From Candidatus Muproteobacteria bacterium (GTDB taxonomy: Bacteria; Pseudomonadota; Gammaproteobacteria; Acidiferrobacterales; Sulfurifustaceae), in NCBI GenBank assembly GCA_027449605.1, contig DAIDLH010000116.1, forward strand, positions 1 through 64,000: a DNA stretch of 64,000 bases, in the 5' to 3' direction. This document shows, piece after piece, positions 46,300 through 53,693 of this stretch (positions within the stretch are counted from its first letter, which is position 1; each line of letters starts with the position of its first letter). The translations under genes and the position numbers were made by a program. The notes under the pieces are model-generated. The model searched no databases and was not told the origin of the DNA. It was given only the letters and a program-made list of their open reading frames with translations.

Positions 46300-47061
46300 C
46301 TAGAAAGGCAGGATCAATCGAGATGGGGAATTAATGAGACCTAGCGACACGGCGCGAGCGACAGCATGTTGTCGACTGACAGTGTTGAGTTTCTCGGAAG
46401 CATTATGGAGATGAAAGCGTATGGTCCGCTCGGACAATCTGAGGATTACCGAAATCTCCCAGCTTGTTTTTCCTTCCGCTGACCACAGCAAACATTGTCG
46501 TTCTTGATTCGTCAGGCGTACGCATTTTAGCGGTAATGTCTGATGTTCGAAAACCCTTCGGGCTGCTTCATGTACGTGGGCTACAAAATACTGGGCATAG
46601 GGCATTACGTTTGCTACGTCCGCCTGTGCTTTCGCATGTCTTTGTTCTGAAACCAGGCTGAGCAGAGCGAATTCACCACGGCTGGAATGAATTGGAAAAC
46701 TTACGCCGTTTTTTAATCCGAACTCCGACGCTTCATTCATAAGGCGTCGGACGGTAAGGTCCTGCTTCTCTTGTGGGGCGATCTGTCCCCAGCAAATCGG
46801 TGTGACGTGACTGTAACAATGCGCAACGATAGGATCGATTTCAATATAGTTTTCGGCAGTATATCGAGCGCGCCACTCGGGTGGGTATCCACTGATGATA
46901 GTAAAGCATGGCTTGACAAAAGAAGTTGGTAATTGTGCGCCGTATATGAAATGATCGAAACCAGATTGATCGGAAAACTTGGCGCAAACCGAATGGACAT
47001 GCTCGACCGTCTTTGCTTTTGACAGCAATTCGATCAAATCGTGACAACACGAAGGTGTCAT
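46300..47061 (-). CDS. LuxR-family AHL-responsive regulator (luxR2)
   Basis: 253-residue paralogue of luxR1: 56 of the first 91 residues are identical in my hand alignment, and the pocket residues W63, Y67, D76, P77, W91 and G119 fall at the same positions. The HTH reads LTNQERQCLLWSAEGKT and HAVARAVSLGLI. It should also bind an AHL, but substitutions between the conserved residues could change preference. It is followed by a lux-box-like palindrome and the Ner-like operon, so it has no luxI of its own. Low GC. Confidence 0.92.
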   Translation of the reverse strand: MTPSCCHDLIELLSKAKTVEHVHSVCAKFSDQSGFDHFIYGAQLPTSFVKPCFTIISGYPPEWRARYTAENYIEIDPIVAHCYSHVTPICWGQIAPQEKQDLTVRRLMNEASEFGLKNGVSFPIHSSRGEFALLSLVSEQRHAKAQADVANVMPYAQYFVAHVHEAARRVFEHQTLPLKCVRLTNQERQCLLWSAEGKTSWEISVILRLSERTIRFHLHNASEKLNTVSRQHAVARAVSLGLINSPSRLILPF

Positions 47062-47114
47062 GGGTATTTTTGCGTGGGGATTTTTTTATTTTTTCGCGTT
47101 TTTCTGCGGCGGCT

Positions 47115-47143
47115 AACCTAGCTTAGTTTTTCATCCTGCGCAA
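47115..47143 (-). promoter_or_regulatory. Predicted luxR2 promoter
   Basis: Minus-strand -35 TTGCGC (47138-47143) and -10 TAGGTT (47115-47120), 17-bp spacer. Same layout as luxR1. Predicted leader about 45 bases. Confidence 0.5.
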
Positions 47144-47197
47144 TTAGTAGATTAGCTTTGGCTAATATAGTCCGCGCGTGCTAGACGAGTGGGTAGA

Positions 47198-47348
47198 GTT
47201 AGCAGGGTGTTGATAAACGGTTCGTCACACCGGCGAAAGCCGGTGTCTAGAATATTTGAACCCATGAAATCAGTAAATATGCTGGATTCCGGCGTGCGCC
47301 GGAATGACAGATTCGGACGGTTTCCGGAGTTTTTCAACAAACTGTTAG
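47198..47348. mobile_element. MITE-like element with internal palindromes
   Basis: Imperfect terminal inverted repeats (about TAGCAGGGTGTTGATAAA at the left, the complement of TAACAGTTTGTTGAAAAA at the right) bound about 150 bases with no gene. Inside are CACCGGCGAAAGCCGGTG (47226-47243) and ATTCCGGCGTGCGCCGGAAT (47286-47305), the wording of widely dispersed bacterial palindromic repeats. Exact ends and target duplication are not clear. Confidence 0.6.
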
Positions 47349-47380
47349 AGTCCGTGTTTTACTGCTCTCGCGTGCGAAGG

Positions 47381-48352
47381 TTACAAAAATTTTGCGTTGA
47401 ATACCCAGACCGTGGCGAGGCCCAGCAGGAAACAGCCGCCCGCGTACAGCATCGCCCGGAGGCGGTAGCGCTTGGCAAGTTCGGTCTGGGTGAATGCGGA
47501 CAGAATGTAAGGTCTCGACCGGTCGCGCGTCGGGCCGAGGACATTGAGGCCATCGGCGAGAGTGTTGATCTGCTCCTGGCGGTTTTTCACGACCTCGCGC
47601 CGCGCCTGTGAGCGCGCGAGCATCCATTCCTTCTCGTCGATTTTTCCGTCCTTGTCGAGATCGAAACGCTGAAGCAACGCGGGCTGGTTTTTTTTCCAGT
47701 CGCCGAGCAGCGCGCGCAGATCCTCGTCCACGCTCGTCTGGCTTGTATAACTGCTCACGTTCTTCAGCAGGCCGAGGGTGTAAATCCGTTCGCCGGAATT
47801 GATGCGTTCCTCGGTGAAGCGGTAGCGGCTGCCGCCAGCGTGGGCGCCGATAAACCCTTTTGCGCGGGCGATGCCGGCCATGGAGGAGTCGGAGCGCCAA
47901 GTGTCTTTGTACCGCGGTGTGATATCCGCGCCCTCGGGGTCGACGACCACGCGCCCGGTGTCGTCCTGCAACCAGAAGGTGTCCGTGCTTTCACCCTTGT
48001 CGATGGTCTCCCAGCGGTGTTCGTTGCCCTTGCCGGTGGCGACGTATTCCTCGATCCTGTAACGGAACCAGACGCAGGACAGGCCGGAAAGTTTGGCGAC
48101 GATCGGCGGACCGTCCATGAGCTTGCCGAGGCCCTCGAGTTCCACGTAGCCCTGCGGTGCCGAGCGTATCTTGCAGGTGGGCGTGTCTTCGATGAGGCGG
48201 ATATGACTGACGTGGCGCCATGTGCGCCAGGAACAGTAGGCGGAGCCGGCGGTCAGCAGCGCGACGGTAATACCGACGGCGGTGGGATCGCTCTGGTTGA
48301 TGTTGCGGGCGATCTCCGACAGCCACTGCGCCAGCGGACCTGAGGACGACAT
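47381..48352 (-). CDS. GIDE-domain membrane protein with EF-hand
   Basis: 323 residues, related to the GIDE domain of mitochondrial MUL1-type ligases. A first hydrophobic segment (about 27-42) and a last one (about 300-318) flank the GIDE region (about 60-200, LSGLSCVWFRYRIEEYV, FWLQDDTGRVVVDPEGA). A canonical EF-hand loop, DLDKDGKIDEKEW, lies at about 228-240. No RING finger is present, as usual in bacteria. GIDE proteins often neighbour LemA, as here. Probably envelope-related; molecular role unknown. Confidence 0.88.
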   Translation of the reverse strand: MSSSGPLAQWLSEIARNINQSDPTAVGITVALLTAGSAYCSWRTWRHVSHIRLIEDTPTCKIRSAPQGYVELEGLGKLMDGPPIVAKLSGLSCVWFRYRIEEYVATGKGNEHRWETIDKGESTDTFWLQDDTGRVVVDPEGADITPRYKDTWRSDSSMAGIARAKGFIGAHAGGSRYRFTEERINSGERIYTLGLLKNVSSYTSQTSVDEDLRALLGDWKKNQPALLQRFDLDKDGKIDEKEWMLARSQARREVVKNRQEQINTLADGLNVLGPTRDRSRPYILSAFTQTELAKRYRLRAMLYAGGCFLLGLATVWVFNAKFL

Positions 48353-48380
48353 TTTAAAAAAGCTCTAAATAATATTGTTT

Positions 48381-48462
48381 GCCGCAAAGACGCGAAGAAC
48401 GCAAAGAAAAACTCATGAGAATAAAACCCAAGAAATCTTTGCGCACTTTGCGTCTTTGCGGC
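48381..48462. repeat. GCAAAG-type inverted repeat, copy 4
   Basis: Left arm GCCGCAAAGACGCGAAGAAC, right arm GCGCACTTTGCGTCTTTGCG. The core (GAGAATAAAACCC) matches copy 3 at 38771. It lies between lemA and the GIDE gene, in the transcript direction of both. Confidence 0.85.
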
Positions 48463-48488
48463 GGAAACTCATATAAATCAGAACTTCC

Positions 48489-49064
48489 TTATGCATTAAA
48501 AAGCGCCTTGACGTTGACGTCCCGGGTTTCGCTTTCCTTGAACTTGAGCAGCGGTTTCGGTTCGAACCGGAACAGCGTGGCGATCACGTTGTCCGGGAAT
48601 TGCTCGATGCGGATATTGTTGGCGTTGACCGAATCGTTGTAGAACTCGCGCCGGTCGGCGATCTGCGCCTCGAGCTGCGAAATGCGGTTCTGCAGGTGCT
48701 GGAAATTCTCGTTGGCGCGCAGTTCGGGATAGTTTTCGGCCACGGCGAACAGCCGTCCCAGGCCGAGGCGCAGTTCGGTCTCGGCGGCGCCGAGAGCGCC
48801 GACGTCGCCGGCCTCGCGCGCGCTGTGCACCGCGGCGCGCGCCTGCGTGACCTTCTCCAGCACGCCGCGTTCGTGCTGCATGTACTGCTTGCACGCCTCG
48901 ACCAGCTTCGGCAGTTCGTCGTGACGCTGCTTCAGCAGCACGTCGATGTTCGACCAGGCCTGGGCGACGTTGTTCTTGAGGCGCACGAAATTGTTGTACA
49001 GGGTGACGGCATAGAGGAACAGCGCGGCAAAAATGCCCAGAAAGACAAAAGTAGCGATAGACAT
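48489..49064 (-). CDS. lemA: LemA family protein
   Basis: 191-residue protein with one N-terminal membrane anchor (about 5-22, FVFLGIFAALFLYAVTLYN) and a helical bundle. Family wording: NNVAQAWSNIDVLLKQRHDELPKLVE, in two adjoining pieces, LRANENFQHLQNRI and FYNDSVNANNIRIEQFP. The function is unknown. It is upstream of the GIDE gene on the same strand with a repeat between. Confidence 0.95.
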   Translation of the reverse strand: MSIATFVFLGIFAALFLYAVTLYNNFVRLKNNVAQAWSNIDVLLKQRHDELPKLVEACKQYMQHERGVLEKVTQARAAVHSAREAGDVGALGAAETELRLGLGRLFAVAENYPELRANENFQHLQNRISQLEAQIADRREFYNDSVNANNIRIEQFPDNVIATLFRFEPKPLLKFKESETRDVNVKALFNA

Positions 49065-49129
49065 GATCTCTCCTTCGTCGGCCGCCGGGCGGCTTTAAAT
49101 AAGGAGTATAGACGCCGGGGCGGCGGTCG

Positions 49130-49552
49130 CTAGGACGCGGATTCGTCCCGCAGGCCGATGGCGGCTTCCTCGATGCGGCGGCCGTGGATATGGAAACCGC
49201 GCATTTCGAGCACGCCCCGGGTGCCGAGCGATATGATCAGATAAAGCACGCCGGGGTATTCGTGCTGTTCGACGTCCGCGAGCGACGGCAACGGCGGGGC
49301 GTCGGGATGGGAGTGGTAGATGGCGGCCAGTTCCTCGCCACGCTCGCGCATAGCCCGCATCGCCCCGATTTGTTGCTGCGGATCGAGCGTGAAGAAGCGC
49401 TTGCGGTCGCCGGCGGCGTTGGTCACGGGGTAGCACCTGCAAAACCCAGCGCGATCGCGCGAGATCAGTCCGCAGATTTCCTCTTCCGGCGATTTCTGCG
49501 CGAGATGCAGCAACTGGTTGACGATGGGTCGCGGCAGCCGCACAGCGTTCAT
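49130..49552 (-). CDS. JAMM/Mov34-type metallopeptidase
   Basis: 140-residue zinc isopeptidase-like enzyme (M67, MPN domain). The JAMM signature H-x-H-x7-S-x2-D is complete in HSHPDAPPLPSLAD (about 85-98), with the upstream Glu in EEEICGLIS (about 23-31). Bacterial members of this type process sulfur-carrier or ubiquitin-like proteins. The ATG overlaps the stop of the ThiF/MoeB gene (ATGA), so both are made together. No small carrier gene is adjacent. Confidence 0.9.
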   Translation of the reverse strand: MNAVRLPRPIVNQLLHLAQKSPEEEICGLISRDRAGFCRCYPVTNAAGDRKRFFTLDPQQQIGAMRAMRERGEELAAIYHSHPDAPPLPSLADVEQHEYPGVLYLIISLGTRGVLEMRGFHIHGRRIEEAAIGLRDESAS

Positions 49553-50286
49553 GAATTTCCGCACACCGGGCAGCGCGGATCCTTGCGCAATTTGACTTCG
49601 CGCCATTCCATGGCGAGCGCGTCGAACAGCAACAAGCGACCGGCCAACGTTCGACCGACGTTGAGTAATACCTTGATCGTCTCGGCCGCCTGGATCGAAC
49701 CGATGACGCCGGCGGCCGGTGCGAGCACGCCGAGCGTGGCGCAGGCTTCGTCGGGTCCGCCGCCTTCCGCGTAGAGGCAACGGTAGCAGGGACCGCCCGG
49801 CGGGAACACCGCCACCTGGCCCTCGAAGCGCACGACCGCGCCGGAGATGAGCGTCTTGCCGGCCCGCACGCACGCCGCGTTGATGGCGAAGCGGCTGGCG
49901 AAATTGTCGGTGGCATCCACAACCGCATCGGCGAGACGCGCCTGTTCCTCGAGCGCGTCGCCTTCGATTTTTTGATTGATCGTCGTGATACGGATCCCGG
50001 GATTGAGCGTGGCCAACCCCAGCGCGGCGGAAGCGGTCTTGTCCTGGCCGACACGTTCGGTCGCGTGCACGATCTGGCGCTGAAGATTGGTCAGGTCCAC
50101 GCGGTCGTGGTCCACGATGACCAGATGTCCGACGCCCGAGGCGGCGAGATACATCGCCACCGGCGAGCCCAGTCCTCCGAGCCCGATGACCAATACGCGC
50201 GCCGCGAGCAGTTTTTCCTGTCCGCGGACATCGATCTGCGGCAGCAGAATATGACGGCTGTAACGCAGAAGCTGTTTGTCGTCCAT
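49549..50286 (-). CDS. moeB: E1-like adenylyltransferase (MoeB/ThiF)
   Basis: 245-residue ATP-dependent enzyme that adenylates the C-terminus of a MoaD- or ThiS-like sulfur carrier. The N-terminus RYSRHILLPQIDVRGQEKL, nucleotide-binding GLGGLGSP (about 35-42), DLTNLQRQ and DATDNFASR are typical. Zinc ligands are in CYRCLY and CPVCG. MoeB versus ThiF cannot be told from the sequence alone. The coupled JAMM gene suggests a carrier processed before activation, as with CysO-type systems. Confidence 0.9.
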   Translation of the reverse strand: MDDKQLLRYSRHILLPQIDVRGQEKLLAARVLVIGLGGLGSPVAMYLAASGVGHLVIVDHDRVDLTNLQRQIVHATERVGQDKTASAALGLATLNPGIRITTINQKIEGDALEEQARLADAVVDATDNFASRFAINAACVRAGKTLISGAVVRFEGQVAVFPPGGPCYRCLYAEGGGPDEACATLGVLAPAAGVIGSIQAAETIKVLLNVGRTLAGRLLLFDALAMEWREVKLRKDPRCPVCGNS

Positions 50287-50314
50287 GGTTGATCGAAAAG
50301 ACGGGTTCGGTTGA

Positions 50315-51178
50315 TCAGGCGCGACAAACCGTCACGCGGTCGCGCCCGCCGGTGTCCGGATAACAAACGATATTCCGGTAGCCGTGCCGATGCAAAAAAA
50401 GACCGACGGCGGCGCCCTGATCCCAGCCGTGCTCGAGTAAGAGCCCGGCATCTGGTTTCAGGAACTCGCGGGCCGACGAGGCGATCAGGCGAAGGTCGTC
50501 GAGTCCGTCGGGACCGGCGGCAAGGGCCTGCGCGGGTTCGAAGCGGACATCGCCCTGTTGCAGGTGCGGATCGCCGACGGGGACATAAGGCGGATTGCTC
50601 ACGATCATATCCAGCTTCATGCCCGCCAGCGGTTCGAGCCAGCCACCTTCGCGGAACTCGATATTGGCCATGCCGACCTTCGCGGCGTTCGAGCGTGCCA
50701 CGTCGAGCGCCTGCGGAGAAATATCGGTGGCGATCACGCGGCTGCGGGGGCGCTCCTTGGCGATTGCCAGGGCAATGGCGCCGCTGCCGGTGCCGAGGTC
50801 GGCGATGGTCCATTCCGCATCGTGTGGAATCCGCTCCAGCGCCTTTTCCACCAGCAGCTCGGTCTCCGGACGCGGGATCAGCACCGCCGGCGAGACATTG
50901 AGCTCCATGGACCAGAATTCGCGCGTGCCGGTGAGATAGGCGATGGGTTCACCGTGATGCCGCCGCGCAATCAGCTGTTCAAACGGATGACGCTGATCGT
51001 CCGTCAGCGGCATGTGTCCGCGCGCAATCAGTGCGCCGCGGTCCAGCCCACAGACGTGCATCAGCAGCACCTCTGCGTCGAGCCGCGGCGTGGGACTCGT
51101 CGCGCGCAACTCACGCGTGGCGGCTTGCAGGATTTCACCGACTGTCGGCGGCATGGCGGGTTGGGCGGCGTGGCTCAT
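50315..51178 (-). CDS. prmC: Release factor glutamine methyltransferase PrmC
   Basis: Methylates the Gln of the GGQ motif of release factors. 287 residues: helical N-terminal domain (about 10-85), SAM motif IADLGTGSGAIALAIA (about 118-133) and catalytic NPPY (DMIVSNPPYVPVGD, about 185-198). It follows prfA, one of its substrates, with 2 bases between (51181 and 51178), so the two are one transcript with hemA further upstream. Confidence 0.96.
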   Translation of the reverse strand: MSHAAQPAMPPTVGEILQAATRELRATSPTPRLDAEVLLMHVCGLDRGALIARGHMPLTDDQRHPFEQLIARRHHGEPIAYLTGTREFWSMELNVSPAVLIPRPETELLVEKALERIPHDAEWTIADLGTGSGAIALAIAKERPRSRVIATDISPQALDVARSNAAKVGMANIEFREGGWLEPLAGMKLDMIVSNPPYVPVGDPHLQQGDVRFEPAQALAAGPDGLDDLRLIASSAREFLKPDAGLLLEHGWDQGAAVGLFLHRHGYRNIVCYPDTGGRDRVTVCRA

Positions 51179-51180
51179 GC

Positions 51181-52263
51181 TCAGGCATTCAACGCCGCCA
51201 GCAGATCGGCCTGATCGGCGCTGCGCAGCGCGTCGATCAGTTCGTCGAGTTTTCCTTCCATGACCTGGTCGAGCTTATATAAGGTGAGGTTGATGCGGTG
51301 GTCGGTCACGCGTCCCTGCGGGAAATTGTAGGTGCGGATGCGTTCCGAGCGGTCGCCGGTGCCGACCAGGCTCTTGCGCTGCGCCGCTTCCTGTTCGCGC
51401 TGCTTGCGCTGTTCCGCCTCGAGCAGGCGCGCCGAGAGAATCGACATGGCGCGCGAGCGGTTCTTGTGCTGCGAGCGCTCGTCCTGGCATTCGACGACGA
51501 TGCCGGTGGGCAGGTGCGTGATGCGGATCGCGGAGTCGGTCTTGTTCACGTGCTGGCCGCCGGCGCCCGAGGCGCGGAAGGTGTCGACCTTGAGCTCCGC
51601 CGGGTTGATGGCGATGGCGTCGACTTCCTCCGCTTCCGGCAGCACCGCGACCGTGCAGGTCGAGGTGTGAATGCGCCCCTGCGCCTCGGTCTCGGGGACG
51701 CGCTGCACGCGATGCGCGCCGGATTCGAACTTGAGCCGCGAATACACGTCCTTGCCGGCGATGCGGGCGATGATTTCCTTGTAGCCGCCGTGCTCGCCGG
51801 GGCTCTGGTTCATCACTTCCACGTTCCAGCCGTGGCTGCCGGCGTAATAGTTGTACATGCGGAACAGGTCGCCGGCGAAGATGGCCGACTCGTCGCCGCC
51901 GGCGGCGGCGCGGATTTCGAGGAAGATGTTGCGGTTGTCGTTCGGGTCCTTCGGCAGCAGCAGCGCCTGGATATCGGACTCGAGCGCGGCAATCAGTTGC
52001 CGCGCCTGCGCGATTTCCTCCTGCGCCATCTCGCGGATCGACGGATCCTTGTCCGCGAGCATGACGCTGGCGGATTCGAGCTGATCACAGGCGGCGCGAT
52101 AGTCGCCGTACAGCTTCACCACCGGATTGATCTCGGCGTATTCCTGCGACAGCTTGCGGTACTGATCCTGTTTGCCGATGACCTTGGGATCGGCGAGCAT
52201 CCGTTCGATTTCCTCAAAGCGCTGCGCAAGGCCGGTGAGCCTTGTTTCAATCGACGGGTTCAT
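51181..52263 (-). CDS. prfA: Peptide chain release factor 1
   Basis: Terminates translation at UAA and UAG. 360 residues, standard length. The GGQ peptidyl-hydrolysis motif is in [18 protein letters not shown] (about 225-242). The codon-recognition domain lies around 120-200 ([20 protein letters not shown]). Encoded between hemA and prmC, the usual gammaproteobacterial order; a repeat element lies between hemA and prfA. Confidence 0.97.
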   Translation of the reverse strand: MNPSIETRLTGLAQRFEEIERMLADPKVIGKQDQYRKLSQEYAEINPVVKLYGDYRAACDQLESASVMLADKDPSIREMAQEEIAQARQLIAALESDIQALLLPKDPNDNRNIFLEIRAAAGGDESAIFAGDLFRMYNYYAGSHGWNVEVMNQSPGEHGGYKEIIARIAGKDVYSRLKFESGAHRVQRVPETEAQGRIHTSTCTVAVLPEAEEVDAIAINPAELKVDTFRASGAGGQHVNKTDSAIRITHLPTGIVVECQDERSQHKNRSRAMSILSARLLEAEQRKQREQEAAQRKSLVGTGDRSERIRTYNFPQGRVTDHRINLTLYKLDQVMEGKLDELIDALRSADQADLLAALNA

Positions 52264-52293
52264 ATCTTTAAAAAGTCTCTAACAAAATGAATG

Positions 52294-52366
52294 GACAGGA
52301 TTAACAGGACTTACAGGACTAAAAAACCTTGTGAATAAAAATATTGTTAATCCTGTGAATCCTGTC
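52294..52366. repeat. ACAGGATT-type inverted repeat, copy 2
   Basis: GACAGGATTAACAGGACTTA on the left and TTAATCCTGTGAATCCTGTC on the right, complementary with a short core. Same family as 5791-5880. Located in the hemA-prfA gap. Confidence 0.85.
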
Positions 52367-52392
52367 AAATTTTTCTTTTTATTTTTTGGTAC

Positions 52393-53649
52393 CTAATCTT
52401 CGTTCAGACCGAACAGGCGCCGCGCGGCCTCGAGCAACGCGCCGTTGCCGTCGTGGTCCGCGCGGCGCAGGACGTCGGTGGGGGCGTGGGTGAATTTGTT
52501 GGTCAGGGCGCGCGCCAGTTGTTCGACGACCTTGGCCGGGTCCTCGCCGTGCGCGAGACGGCGCCGCGCGCGTTCCAGCTCGGCTTCGCGCAGCGCGTCG
52601 GCGGATTCGCGCAGCGCGCGAATCGTGGGCACGGCGTCGAGCGACTTCACCCAGCGCATGAAATCCACGACCTGGGTATCGATGATCTTCTCCGCTTCGC
52701 GCGCCGCCTCCTGGCGTGATTCCATGTTCTCCTGGACGACCTCCTTGAGGTCGTCGATGGTGTACAGGTAGACGTCGTTGAGCTCGCTCACCTCGGTTTC
52801 GATGTCGCGCGGCACGGCGATGTCCAGCATGAACATCGGCCGGTGTTTGCGCGCCTTCAGGGCCCGTTCCACCGTGCCCTTGCCCAGGATCGGCAACTGG
52901 CTCGCGGTCGAGGAGATGACGATGTCGGCGTCGGCGAGACGCGTCGGCATTTCCGCGAGCGAGATGGCCTCGGCGTTGAACTGGCCGGCGAGCAGCTGGG
53001 CGCGCTCGACGGTGCGGTTGGCGACGATCATGTGACCCACGCCGTGTTCATTGAGGTGGCGCGCGCACAGCTCGATCATGTCGCCGGCGCCGATCAGCAG
53101 CACCGTCTGTTCCGTGAGGTCGCTGAAAATCTGCTTGGCGAGCCGCACCGCCGCCGAGGCGACCGACACCGCGCTGGCGCCGATGGCGGTGTCGGTGCGC
53201 ACCTGCTTGGCCACGGTGAAGGTCTGCTGGAACAGGCGGTTCAGGATTTTTCCGGTGGCGCCGGCCTTGTGCGCGGTGGCGAAGGCCTCCTTCATCTGTC
53301 CCAGGATCTGCGGCTCGCCCAGGATCATCGAGTCGAGCCCGGCGGCGACGCGGAACACGTGCTTCACCGCCTCCTGGTCGGGATGCCGGTAGAGATACGG
53401 ATGGATGTCGCCGCGGTTCAGCCGATGATAGTGGCAGAACCATTCGATCACCCGTTCGTCGTGCGCGGGTTCGAGGCCGCAGTACAGCTCGGTGCGGTTG
53501 CAGGTGGAGACGATCGCCGCTTCGGCTACGCCGCCGCTGCCGGTCACTTCGTGCAGGGCGTTGACCAGCTTGTCGGTGGCGAACGCCGCCTTCTCGCGGA
53601 TATCGACCGGCGCGGTGTGATGATTGATGCCAAAGGCGAACAGGTGCAT
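52393..53649 (-). CDS. hemA: Glutamyl-tRNA reductase
   Basis: First committed enzyme of C5-pathway haem synthesis; reduces glutamyl-tRNA to glutamate semialdehyde. 418 residues, equal to E. coli HemA. The catalytic Cys lies in STCNRTELYCG (about 48-58). An NADPH-binding domain (about 170-310, VLLIGAGDMIELCARHL) and C-terminal dimer helices follow. The start at 53649 gives the usual MHLFAFGINHHTAP beginning. Cotranscription with prfA-prmC is usual. Confidence 0.96.
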   Translation of the reverse strand: MHLFAFGINHHTAPVDIREKAAFATDKLVNALHEVTGSGGVAEAAIVSTCNRTELYCGLEPAHDERVIEWFCHYHRLNRGDIHPYLYRHPDQEAVKHVFRVAAGLDSMILGEPQILGQMKEAFATAHKAGATGKILNRLFQQTFTVAKQVRTDTAIGASAVSVASAAVRLAKQIFSDLTEQTVLLIGAGDMIELCARHLNEHGVGHMIVANRTVERAQLLAGQFNAEAISLAEMPTRLADADIVISSTASQLPILGKGTVERALKARKHRPMFMLDIAVPRDIETEVSELNDVYLYTIDDLKEVVQENMESRQEAAREAEKIIDTQVVDFMRWVKSLDAVPTIRALRESADALREAELERARRRLAHGEDPAKVVEQLARALTNKFTHAPTDVLRRADHDGNGALLEAARRLFGLNED

Positions 53650-53693
53650 GCAGAAACCGGGAAATTGCCGCTGTTGTGCGCGATTTTGACCCA

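Larger units (their letters stand above)
47062..47380. other. Intergenic region upstream of luxR2
   Basis: 319 bases. It holds the predicted luxR2 promoter near 47115-47143, then an MITE-like element with two palindromes (47198-47348), which separates the lux cluster from the GIDE gene. No gene. Confidence 0.6.
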
